From: Flavobacterium psychrophilum
GTDB lineage: Bacteria; Bacteroidota; Bacteroidia; Flavobacteriales; Flavobacteriaceae
Direction of reading: 5' to 3'
Length of the DNA stretch: 64,000 bases
NCBI GenBank assembly: GCA_945872245.1
Contig: CAMBZB010000008.1
Coordinates: 12,145-76,144 of the forward strand
The notes below the pieces were generated by a model, which was not told where the DNA came from, searched no databases, and saw only the letters and a list, made by a program, of their open reading frames with translations. The position numbers and the translations under genes are program-made. This document shows, in pieces, positions 8,506-16,511 of the stretch; the stretch's first letter is position 1; every line of letters begins with the position of its first letter.

Positions 8506-9402
8506 TTAAAAATCACTTTCTAATTTGTCGTATTTATTGTGTATCGCCAATATAACGATTCCAAATACCACCGACATTACTATAAGTACTACATTTAAGA
8601 TGCCATCTGTACCGAAAGAAAGTTTAATCATTATAGTTGAAATTATAAAACCAGAATTTCTTATTACTTTACTGAATTTATCCGAGTGTAAAAATGAAAA
8701 TAAGAGTAAAAAGACGTCAACTAAGATCAACAATGTAAAAAAATCATCAAAAAATATTTTGTTTACATCTTTAAACTCATATACCAACTTATCAATAGAC
8801 GAAAAGCTTTCCAGCAACCAATGTCCTAGACTGTATAGCGATAAAATGAAAACAATTGGGACAAATAGAGTAGCGATATATTCTTTTATTTTGATGAAAT
8901 TTTTTACTTCGGTACTAATTTCACTATCTTTTTTTCGACTTTTCAAGCTGTTTTTATCATTAAGTTGATAGAACTTAAAAATTAGATAAAACAATATTAT
9001 TACTGCAGCGAGATCGTACATAAAAATAAGGTCATACTTTACATTGAACCAATTATTTGTATATTCCAAGTTTGAAATATCTTTGAAAATACGTCGGATA
9101 ACAATTAATAATATAATTTCATATTGTTTGCCGATATATATAGAGGTCGATTTAGGTAAATAATACACCAATAGGTATACCTCATAAATAAGGATAAATG
9201 AAAATGGTGTATAAATGGCGGCTATGGGATGAACAAAAAATTTGGATAATTCTCCTAATTGAATGATTTGTAGCTTATTTAAAACGATGAAAATCAAGTG
9301 CAACAAAAAGGAACTGATAGATAAAAAGATAATACTCTTTTCAATTTTTTTCTTAAAATTATCAGACAACAGAAAAACACACAATGAATTTAATTTTGTC
9401 AT
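8506..9402 (-). CDS. Integral membrane protein of unknown function
   Basis: A 298-residue protein with about eight hydrophobic segments (roughly 23-45, 55-85, 95-110, 125-145, 180-205, 220-240, 255-275 and 275-290) and a charged cytoplasmic stretch of Lys, Arg and Ser near 150-165. I recognise no catalytic or transport motif. The start ATG at 9402 gives a short polar N-terminus before the first helix. It runs opposite to dnaK and ends 30 bases beyond the dnaK terminator. It is very AT-rich compared with dnaK. No function should be inferred from its position near the rhodopsin locus. Confidence 0.7.
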   Translation of the reverse strand: MTKLNSLCVFLLSDNFKKKIEKSIIFLSISSFLLHLIFIVLNKLQIIQLGELSKFFVHPIAAIYTPFSFILIYEVYLLVYYLPKSTSIYIGKQYEIILLIVIRRIFKDISNLEYTNNWFNVKYDLIFMYDLAAVIILFYLIFKFYQLNDKNSLKSRKKDSEISTEVKNFIKIKEYIATLFVPIVFILSLYSLGHWLLESFSSIDKLVYEFKDVNKIFFDDFFTLLILVDVFLLLFSFLHSDKFSKVIRNSGFIISTIMIKLSFGTDGILNVVLIVMSVVFGIVILAIHNKYDKLESDF

Positions 9403-9691
9403 AAAAGTTTATTTTTTTAGTATACTCGTTTTTTTTAGTTTGATATTGGTTTTCGTCATGCTGATATGATTTTCGCAAGTATCATCGTCGGTAAAATTGA
9501 CTTGCCAAATTATAAATAAAAAATTATGATGCATTACCTTGTAACACCAAATTAACAATACAGTATATTAGTTTGTTAAAATTTATTAAAAATATAATTT
9601 TTAATTTTCTTTTTTGAATAAACAATAGTTAAAGTTAGAATATTTTGCTGTTCTGATTTTTTTTTTGAACTAAAATACAAAGGAAATCTAT
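9403..9691. other. Intergenic, no gene seen
   Basis: Very AT-rich spacer between divergent genes. TTTTTTAG and ATTTTTTAG stretches occur, but no clean TAnnTTTG box or hairpin terminator could be supported. Confidence 0.4.
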
Positions 9692-9871
9692 ATGTTTACT
9701 AAATTCAAAAAATCGGAGTTGTTTATTTTGTTATTGGTTGTCGTTTTGATATTTATATCGGAATATCATTATTTGGTGTTAAAAGATCCAAAGCGTTCTA
9801 TTTTTATTGGATTATGGCCTCCAACTATTCTTGGTTTTTTAATATTTCTGAATCTTAAATTAAAAAAGTAG
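9692..9871 (+). CDS. Small membrane protein (59 residues)
   Basis: ATG at 9692, TAG at 9869-9871. The protein starts MFTKFKKSELFILLLVVVLI, then has a short outside or inside loop (SEYHYLVLKDPKRSIF) and a second hydrophobic segment ending FLNLKLKK. Two transmembrane helices with positive ends, and a normal codon pattern for this genome, support a real gene. An AAGGAAAT stretch lies 7-14 bases upstream as a possible weak ribosome binding site. Its stop is directly followed, 1 base later, by a second tiny ORF. I do not recognise a function. Confidence 0.6.
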   Translation: MFTKFKKSELFILLLVVVLIFISEYHYLVLKDPKRSIFIGLWPPTILGFLIFLNLKLKK

Positions 9872-9872
9872 A

Positions 9873-9978
9873 ATGGAAAATATAGAAATCATTATTTTTA
9901 ACATTATAGTTTTATGTTTTTTTAGCCTTTTTTGTCTCAATATTTAGAGCTTTTGAAAAATGGAAAAGAATGGTTTAG
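9873..9978 (+). pseudogene. Possible frameshifted small membrane protein
   Basis: ATG at 9873 opens MENIEIIIFNIIVLCFFSLF and ends at TAG 9945-9947 after 24 residues. In another frame the same stretch continues as FFVSIFRAFEKWKRMV and stops at 9976-9978. Joined, the two halves would make a small protein of about 34 residues with one membrane helix and a basic tail, which looks like one ancestral ORF with a frameshift. The alternative is that only the short first peptide is made. Confidence 0.35.
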
Positions 9979-10115
9979 ACTTCAAAGAAAAGCAAGGTGT
10001 TATTTCAAGACATTATCATATTTTGAAAGTTTATTTTGATGTTTCAATATCGTATTAAGAGTTGACTGCTTCCTTAATTTTATATGTGCAATTATACAAC
10101 TAAATTGAAACGATA

Positions 10116-11006
10116 CTAGTTATTTTTTTTTTCAAACATTTTGGCTATAACAAATACGTGTGGAAATGTAATTGAAGCCAAAAAGGAAAAAAATAAAGCA
10201 TTAAATATTTTTTCATCCTTGAATATCACATACAAGATGGATATTCCTATCAAGGAGGCTGCCCAATAAATTAAGGCAGATTTGCAGTAAGAAATAAAAT
10301 TTGCAAAGGAAAAAGAACCATAAACAAATTTGATTTGATCAATTATTGAGGGTAAGCTATGCCATAAAACGAAATAAAGTGCAAATCCCCACATTAAACT
10401 TGAAGATTTGAAAATAACTGCAAATACAATCAAATAAAAAATTTCACTAATTAATGTCTTTATTGGTATAGCTTGTATTGATAAAAAATAAAGCCCTACT
10501 ACAATAAATATACTACTGGAAATTTTAAGAAATAGAGGAATATAAAACAAAGGAAAGTTTATTCCAGTAATTGCATAAACTATTTTTTGAACTTCATCGG
10601 AATGAAAAGTAAACAACAAAAACAATATAAATATCCCATACACAAACTGAAATATTTTTACTAAAAATTTAAATTTATTTTTATCCAATGATTTCCATTG
10701 TTGTTCCCCAAAATGATATCCACTAATTATTACAAATGCAGAAAGTGTAACCCATGGAATTATATAAAATAAGAGTGATCCAATTAAAACAAATGAGATA
10801 TAAAGCAATAATGTTTTTAATCTTGTGTTCGTTTCTTTTTTGTAAATTAATTTATCAATTAGGAGTAAATCATTTGCTCCATGTAATATTCCAAAAGTAA
10901 AAATTAATAAAAAACCTATAAATATTTGGCTTTTATGATTGAAGAAGGAATCAAACCACAATCCTAAAAAGCTTGCTACAATTGCGGTATTGGAATATTT
11001 ATTCAT
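10116..11006 (-). CDS. blh: Brp/Blh-type beta-carotene 15,15'-dioxygenase
   Basis: Membrane enzyme that cleaves beta-carotene into two retinals, the chromophore for the adjacent rhodopsin. The 296-residue protein has multiple membrane helices and the family's conserved histidine-bearing segments: LHGANDLLL (His 42), GYHFGEQQW near residue 100, LWHSLPS near 220 and FPHVFVI near 283; these histidines ligate the iron. It is divergent from the rhodopsin gene, with a 116-base shared upstream region, the common flavobacterial arrangement. Carotenoid biosynthesis genes are not in the window. Confidence 0.93.
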   Translation of the reverse strand: MNKYSNTAIVASFLGLWFDSFFNHKSQIFIGFLLIFTFGILHGANDLLLIDKLIYKKETNTRLKTLLLYISFVLIGSLLFYIIPWVTLSAFVIISGYHFGEQQWKSLDKNKFKFLVKIFQFVYGIFILFLLFTFHSDEVQKIVYAITGINFPLFYIPLFLKISSSIFIVVGLYFLSIQAIPIKTLISEIFYLIVFAVIFKSSSLMWGFALYFVLWHSLPSIIDQIKFVYGSFSFANFISYCKSALIYWAASLIGISILYVIFKDEKIFNALFFSFLASITFPHVFVIAKMFEKKNN

Positions 11007-11080
11007 AAATTTTCAATTATCGTCTAAAAATAATATAAAAAAAATTAATAAAATAAATTTTATATCTAAATTTTTTTATT

Positions 11081-11088
11081 TAGTTTTG
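11081..11088 (+). promoter_or_regulatory. Probable -7 box for the rhodopsin gene
   Basis: TAGTTTTG matches TAnnTTTG and ends 34 bases before the ATG at 11123. No clear TTTG lies at the expected upstream distance, so the promoter may need help or be weak. Confidence 0.5.
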
Positions 11089-11122
11089 AAAACTAATATT
11101 AACCAATTAACCTTAATTAATT

Positions 11123-11848
11123 ATGATGAAATTTTTGTTTATTCCGAGTTTGATTACTAAAATGTCAGAAACCGATTATGTTGGTTTTACATTTTTTGTT
11201 GGCTGTATGGCCATGATGGCTGCTTCAGCTTTTTTCTTTTTATCATTAAGTCAATTTGATAAAAAATGGCGTACTTCCGTACTAGTTTCAGGTTTAATTA
11301 CCTTTATTGCCGCTGTACATTATTTCTACATGAAAGAATATTGGGCAGAAATTGGAGAATCTCCAACATTTTTTCGATATGTTGACTGGGTACTAACAGT
11401 GCCATTAATGTGTTTGGAATTTTATTTAATATTAAAAATTGCAGGTGCAAAACAGTCTTTATTGTGGAAAATGATTATATATTCTGTAATTATGTTGGTA
11501 ACTGGTTACCTTGGAGAAACTGTTTATAAGTCAGATGCTGCTTTTTGGGGCTTTGTTTCAGGTGTTGCTTACTTTGCTATTGTTTATGAAATTTGGCTTG
11601 GAGAAGCATCAAAATTGGCAAAAGCTGCTGGTGGAAATGTATTAGCTTCACACAAAATCTTATGTTGGTTTGTACTTGTTGGTTGGGCAATTTACCCATT
11701 AGGGTACATGATGGGAACAACTGGATGGTACAATGGACTAATCCCTGCTGGTAACATTGATGTTGCATACAATATTGCTGATGCAATCAATAAAATAGGT
11801 TTTGGATTGGTGGTTTATAATTTAGCCGTAAAGTCACAAACAAATTAA
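11123..11848 (+). CDS. Proteorhodopsin, light-driven proton pump
   Basis: Seven-helix retinal protein that exports protons in light. The third helix carries RYVDWVLTVPLMCLEF, giving Asp88, Thr92 and Glu99, the DTE set of proton pumps (acceptor, Thr, donor). His66 pairs with the acceptor region, and Lys224 in ADAINKIGF is the retinal Schiff base. The tuning position (equivalent to 105) is Met96, which in this group goes with green absorption. It is not an NDQ sodium pump. ATG at 11123 gives a short hydrophobic leader (KFLFIPSLI) typical of flavobacterial versions; ATG at 11162 (MSETDY) is a possible alternative start. Confidence 0.97.
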   Translation: MMKFLFIPSLITKMSETDYVGFTFFVGCMAMMAASAFFFLSLSQFDKKWRTSVLVSGLITFIAAVHYFYMKEYWAEIGESPTFFRYVDWVLTVPLMCLEFYLILKIAGAKQSLLWKMIIYSVIMLVTGYLGETVYKSDAAFWGFVSGVAYFAIVYEIWLGEASKLAKAAGGNVLASHKILCWFVLVGWAIYPLGYMMGTTGWYNGLIPAGNIDVAYNIADAINKIGFGLVVYNLAVKSQTN

Positions 11849-11875
11849 AAAAATAATATTTTTAGATTTTTTATT

Positions 11876-11906
11876 AAAACCGAGCCAATATGGCTCGGTT
11901 TTTTTA
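11876..11906 (+). terminator. Rhodopsin gene terminator
   Basis: CCGAGCCA-ATA-TGGCTCGG (11880-11898), flanked by A and T runs, makes a strong hairpin with a T7 tail. Confidence 0.92.
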
Positions 11907-12018
11907 TCCGATAGTTTTTTAAACTTGTTCGTTTTTTTAGACTTTATTCCCAACAATGATAAATGTCACTTTTCATTTTAAAAGATTTTCGTAATATTAC
12001 TACATCAAATAATTTAGG

Positions 12019-13089
12019 ATGAGAAAAATCAAATATAAGAAAGGCAGGAAGCTTCAGCCATATAATCTAGAATATACAGGAATTCATAAAAGAACAGATT
12101 CAGAAATTCAGCTTTTCGTTTATGATGATGCGAATTTGTCTGAGTATGTTGATTTCAATGTTGCTGATCTAAAAAGAAGTATTGATGTCAAAAAAACGAA
12201 TTGGCTTAATATACACGGTCTAAATGACCTTGATTTGTTGAAATCAATCGGTGACTATTTTGAAATTGACAACTTTATGCTTGCCGATATTTTGAATACC
12301 ACCCGAAGAACTAAAATTGAAGAACAACAAGATATTTTATTTTTCAACATAAAGTCATTGCTGCCTGCGGAGAACTCCGATAACATTAGTGTGGAGCAAA
12401 TTAGTTTTTTGATAAAAGACGGGGTTTTGATTTCATTCCAAGAGAAAAGAAGCGATTTTTTTACTCATATTCGGGAGCGAATTAGAACGCATTCCGGAAT
12501 AGTCAGAACCAAAAAAGCGGATTATTTGCTGTACATTCTTCTTGATTCAGTTATGGAAAATTTTTACATCACCATAGAAAATGAAGAGGATAAAATTGAA
12601 GAATTAATCAATCTTACCAAAAAAAGTGCCGACCCAATAATTTTGGAAAGAATCGAGAAACATCGGGATAATTTTAATTTTCTGAAACGATCTATTATTC
12701 CACTTCGGGATTCTTTATATGACATAAAAAGTATTAAAGACGACAACGTATTTAATGAGATTGAAGCCGAAAACTTCACTTTTTTTTCTAGATTGCATCA
12801 AAAAAGTTTAGAGCTTTTGGAACAAATTGAATCCGATATGGGTTCGTTGGAAAGTGCATCTAATTTCTTTTTCTCGGCGCAAACGCACAAAATGAATGAG
12901 ATAATGAAAACACTTACGATTGTTTCTGCCATTTTTATCCCACTTACATTTATCGTAGGCGTTTATGGAATGAATTTTAAATATATGCCGGAATTAGAAT
13001 ATAAGCATGGATATTACACTGTTGTTGGTGGAATGGTTTTTATTGGATTGTTGATGATGTATTATTTTAAAAGAAGGAGATGGTTTTAG
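12019..13089 (+). CDS. corA: CorA-family magnesium/cobalt transporter
   Basis: Inner-membrane divalent cation channel. The 356-residue protein has a long soluble N-terminal domain with charged helices and two C-terminal membrane helices joined by the signature YGMNF (GMN at 317-319) and the loop MPELEYKHGY. The end KRRRWF is typical. It stands alone, 170 bases after the rhodopsin terminator; I see no Mg riboswitch upstream. Confidence 0.95.
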   Translation: MRKIKYKKGRKLQPYNLEYTGIHKRTDSEIQLFVYDDANLSEYVDFNVADLKRSIDVKKTNWLNIHGLNDLDLLKSIGDYFEIDNFMLADILNTTRRTKIEEQQDILFFNIKSLLPAENSDNISVEQISFLIKDGVLISFQEKRSDFFTHIRERIRTHSGIVRTKKADYLLYILLDSVMENFYITIENEEDKIEELINLTKKSADPIILERIEKHRDNFNFLKRSIIPLRDSLYDIKSIKDDNVFNEIEAENFTFFSRLHQKSLELLEQIESDMGSLESASNFFFSAQTHKMNEIMKTLTIVSAIFIPLTFIVGVYGMNFKYMPELEYKHGYYTVVGGMVFIGLLMMYYFKRRRWF

Positions 13090-13170
13090 GGTTTGGAATA
13101 TAAAAGTTTTAAGAAGTACATTAAGAATTGAAATAAAATTCTCTTGAAACAGATTTTAAAAATTAAAAAG

Positions 13171-15264
13171 ATGAACAAAGCCATATACATAGCGACTAGC
13201 GAAGAGAATAGTGGAAAGTCGATTATTACTTTGGGCTTGATGAGTATGCTTATTGGCAAGACGGCAAAAGTAGGTTATTTTAGACCCATCGTAGAAGACT
13301 TTGAAGAAGGTAAGTTGGACAATCACATAGAAACGGTCATTAACTATTTTGGATTGGATATTTCATTCCAGGATGCTTATGCTATAACAAAAAGCCAATT
13401 AATTAAGAAGAAGAATAAAGGAAAAATAGGAGAGGTAATCGATTTAATTATTGAAAAATACAAACGACTAGAAGAGCGATTTGATTTTGTTTTGGTCGAG
13501 GGAACCAGTTTCACTGGCGAAGGTACTGTTGTCGAGATGGGAATGAATGTTCTAATTGCCAAAAATTTGGGAATTCCCACCATCATAGTTGGTACCGAGG
13601 CAGGAAAAACACAGGAAGAATTGGTAGACAGTCTTTATTTGGCTTATGATTCTTTCAAAGTGAAAGAGGTAGAAGTATTGGCTGTAATAGCTAATAAAGT
13701 GAGGCCCGAAAATATGGAATCTGTTACTGCTAGTTTGAAAAAAAGCTTGCCAGAAGAAGTTCTGGTTAATACGATTCCCATAATTTCAAGTTTGAACAAC
13801 CCAACAATTCAAGAAATTGTAAAGGAATTGAATGCCAGAGTTTTGTTTGGCGCGGCATTTTTGAACAACCAAATTGGTAGTTTCAGCGTAGGAGCCATGC
13901 AACTGCGTAACTATTTATTAAACTTAAAAGAAAATGGTCTTGTAATAACGCCCGGAGATAGAGCTGATATTATTTTGGGGGCATTACAAGCCAATGAATC
14001 CGTAAATTATCCTGCCATTTCTGGAATTGTTTTGACAGGGAATATTCTGCCTGAGGAAAGTATTTTGAAATTAATTGAGGGACTTTCTACTGTTGTACCC
14101 ATCATTGCGGTAGAAGAAGGTACCTATTTAATTACTAACAAAATAGGATCTATAAAACCTAAAATTTACGCTAATAATAAAGAGAAGATTTTAACTTCTA
14201 TCAACACCTTTGAAAATTATGTGGATTTGGATAATTTATCCGATAAATTAATCAAATTTGAATCCGATGGAATGACTCCAAAAATGTTTCAATACAATTT
14301 GGTAAAAAGAGCTAAAAAGCACCGAAAACATATTGTTTTACCGGAAGGGAACGACGATAGGATTATTATTGCTGTTTCCAGATTATTAGCAATGGATGTA
14401 GTTGACATCTCTATTATTGGTGAACAAAAACAAATCGAAAATAAGGTTGCAACGCTTGGCTTAACTTTTGATTTTTCTAAAGTTAACATCATAAATCCAA
14501 ATAAGTCAGAGCATTATAACGATTATGTCAATACTTATTATGAGTTGAGAAAACAAAAGAAGATGACTCTTGAAATAGCAAGGGATTTGATGGAAGACGG
14601 TTCTTATTTTGGAACTATGATGGTCTATAAAGGACACGCAGACGGAATGGTTTCAGGTGCAGCACACACTACCCAACATACAATTTTGCCGGCTTTGCAA
14701 TTCATTAAAACAAAACCAAATTCAAGCGTTGTTTCTTCAATCTTTTTTATGTGTTTGGAAGACCGAGTTTCAATTTTTGGCGACTGTGCCATCAATCCGA
14801 ATCCTACTGCAGAACAATTGGCAGAAATAGCTATTTCATCGGCTGAATCCAGCATAGCTTTTGGGATAGAGCCTAAAATTGCGATGCTATCTTATTCGTC
14901 CGGTTCTTCCGGAAAAGGGGATGAGGTCGACAAAGTAAGAACGGCAACGGAAATTGTCAGGCATAAACGTCCCGATTTAAAAATTGAGGGCCCAATTCAA
15001 TACGATGCGGCTGTTGATCCTGAAGTGGGACAGAGCAAAATGCCAAATTCAGAAGTGGCGGGACACGCCAGCGTTTTGATTTTTCCGGATTTGAATACTG
15101 GGAATAATACTTATAAAGCCGTTCAAAGAGAAACTGGCGCATTGGCTATTGGACCCATGTTGCAAGGATTAAACAAGCCTGTAAACGATTTAAGCCGAGG
15201 TTGTACCGTTGATGACATTATAAATACGGTTGTAATTACAGCCATTCAAGCACAGGGATTATAA
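13171..15264 (+). CDS. pta: Phosphate acetyltransferase
   Basis: Interconverts acetyl-CoA and acetyl phosphate. About 697 residues: an N-terminal P-loop-like regulatory domain (MNKAIYIATSEENSGKS), a middle DRTGG-type domain, and the C-terminal catalytic domain starting near KHRKHIVLPEGNDDRI and containing SYSSGSSGKGDEVDKVR and GPIQYDAAVDP. I use ATG 13171; an in-frame TTG at 13144 would add nine basic residues that are not family-like. One base separates its stop from the ackA start, so the two are cotranscribed. Confidence 0.96.
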   Translation: MNKAIYIATSEENSGKSIITLGLMSMLIGKTAKVGYFRPIVEDFEEGKLDNHIETVINYFGLDISFQDAYAITKSQLIKKKNKGKIGEVIDLIIEKYKRLEERFDFVLVEGTSFTGEGTVVEMGMNVLIAKNLGIPTIIVGTEAGKTQEELVDSLYLAYDSFKVKEVEVLAVIANKVRPENMESVTASLKKSLPEEVLVNTIPIISSLNNPTIQEIVKELNARVLFGAAFLNNQIGSFSVGAMQLRNYLLNLKENGLVITPGDRADIILGALQANESVNYPAISGIVLTGNILPEESILKLIEGLSTVVPIIAVEEGTYLITNKIGSIKPKIYANNKEKILTSINTFENYVDLDNLSDKLIKFESDGMTPKMFQYNLVKRAKKHRKHIVLPEGNDDRIIIAVSRLLAMDVVDISIIGEQKQIENKVATLGLTFDFSKVNIINPNKSEHYNDYVNTYYELRKQKKMTLEIARDLMEDGSYFGTMMVYKGHADGMVSGAAHTTQHTILPALQFIKTKPNSSVVSSIFFMCLEDRVSIFGDCAINPNPTAEQLAEIAISSAESSIAFGIEPKIAMLSYSSGSSGKGDEVDKVRTATEIVRHKRPDLKIEGPIQYDAAVDPEVGQSKMPNSEVAGHASVLIFPDLNTGNNTYKAVQRETGALAIGPMLQGLNKPVNDLSRGCTVDDIINTVVITAIQAQGL

Positions 15265-15265
15265 A

Positions 15266-16450
15266 ATGAAAATAGTAATCATAAATTCGGGAAGTTCTTC
15301 CATAAAATATCAGTTAATCGAAATGCCTGCCAACGAAGTGATTTGTTTCGGGATGATTGACAGAATAGGGTTAGAGACTTCCAACCTAAGCTATTCAACC
15401 AATACCAATAAAATTGAGGAAACGTTAGCCATTCCCAATCATAAAACAGGATTGGAGAAAATATCCCATTTATTAATGGATGAAAAAGTGGGGGTAATAA
15501 AAAGTACGCATGAAATTGACGCTGTGGGTCATCGAGTGGTACATGGAGGTAGCAGTTTTACTAATACGGTTGTCATCAACGAGGAGGTAAAAGATAAAAT
15601 TAAACAACTTTTTGAATTGGCTCCATTGCATAATCCTGCCAACTTGGAAGGAATAAATGTGGCTGGGGAAATTTTTGATACTGCCAAACAAGTGGCAGTT
15701 TTTGATACCGCTTTTCACCAAACAATTCCTGTTGTGGCACACAAATATGCATTGCCCAATTATCTTTTAACCGAAAATAAAATACGAGTGTATGGTTTTC
15801 ATGGTACGAGTCACAAGTATGTTTCGGAGAAGGCGATTGATTATTTGGAAAATAGTTCCAAAATTATTACCATACATTTAGGAAATGGCTGCAGTATGAC
15901 TGCGATAAAAGACGGGAAAAGCATCGATCACACCCTTGGTTTCGGACCTATGAATGGCTTGATTATGGGGACTCGAAGTGGTGATATTGACCAATCGGTT
16001 ATATTTTATATGGTCAATTCATTAGGGTATTCCTTAGAAGAGGTGAACACGATGTTGCAAAAACAAAGCGGAATGCTCGGCCTTACCGGTTTTAGCGATT
16101 TGAGAGATATTCAGTCCAATGCAGAACAAGGAAATGCAGCTTGTCAATTGGCTTTGGAAATGAATGCGTACCGAATAAAGAAATATATTGGATCCTACTC
16201 TGCGGCTTTAAACGGCTTGGATGCGATTATTTTTACGGCAGGAATTGGGGAAAACTCGTCATTAATACGACAATTGGTTTGTACCGATATGGAGTATTTT
16301 GGAATTGAATTGGATTGTGCCAAAAATGAAATTCGTTCCGCAGCAATCAGGGAAATCAATACGCCACAATCCAAAACAAAAATTATGGTTATTCCGACAA
16401 ACGAAGAAATAGAAATAGCCAATCAGGTTTATGAGTTGCTTTTAGATTAA
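15266..16450 (+). CDS. ackA: Acetate kinase
   Basis: Transfers phosphate between acetyl phosphate and ADP, making ATP and acetate. The 394-residue protein has the N-terminal NSGSSSIKYQLI motif, GHRVVHGG, FHGTSHKYVS and GFGPMNGLIMGTRSGDID, all signature segments of acetokinase, and a late GIGENSS motif. With pta it forms the acetate overflow/uptake pathway. It converges on the acyl-CoA synthetase gene; the 61-base gap has no strong terminator. Confidence 0.97.
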   Translation: MKIVIINSGSSSIKYQLIEMPANEVICFGMIDRIGLETSNLSYSTNTNKIEETLAIPNHKTGLEKISHLLMDEKVGVIKSTHEIDAVGHRVVHGGSSFTNTVVINEEVKDKIKQLFELAPLHNPANLEGINVAGEIFDTAKQVAVFDTAFHQTIPVVAHKYALPNYLLTENKIRVYGFHGTSHKYVSEKAIDYLENSSKIITIHLGNGCSMTAIKDGKSIDHTLGFGPMNGLIMGTRSGDIDQSVIFYMVNSLGYSLEEVNTMLQKQSGMLGLTGFSDLRDIQSNAEQGNAACQLALEMNAYRIKKYIGSYSAALNGLDAIIFTAGIGENSSLIRQLVCTDMEYFGIELDCAKNEIRSAAIREINTPQSKTKIMVIPTNEEIEIANQVYELLLD

Positions 16451-16511
16451 AATTATACAATTTTGGATAAAATTAGGGGAACTAATATTTAAGTTATTTA
16501 ATAACAATTGC

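Noticed and set aside
8525..8968. A 147-codon ORF opposite the membrane protein gene at 8506-9402
   Set aside because: Its composition is the mirror of a hydrophobic AT-rich gene; the minus-strand frame is longer and has proper membrane helices.
10040..10110. GTTTCAAT and ATTGAAAC as arms of a hairpin or CRISPR-like repeat
   Set aside because: Only one inverted pair with a loop of about 50 bases and no repeat array; chance is likely in AT-rich DNA.
11123..11848. Sodium-pumping (NDQ) or chloride-pumping rhodopsin
   Set aside because: The third helix has Asp, Thr and Glu at the three key positions, the proton-pump set.
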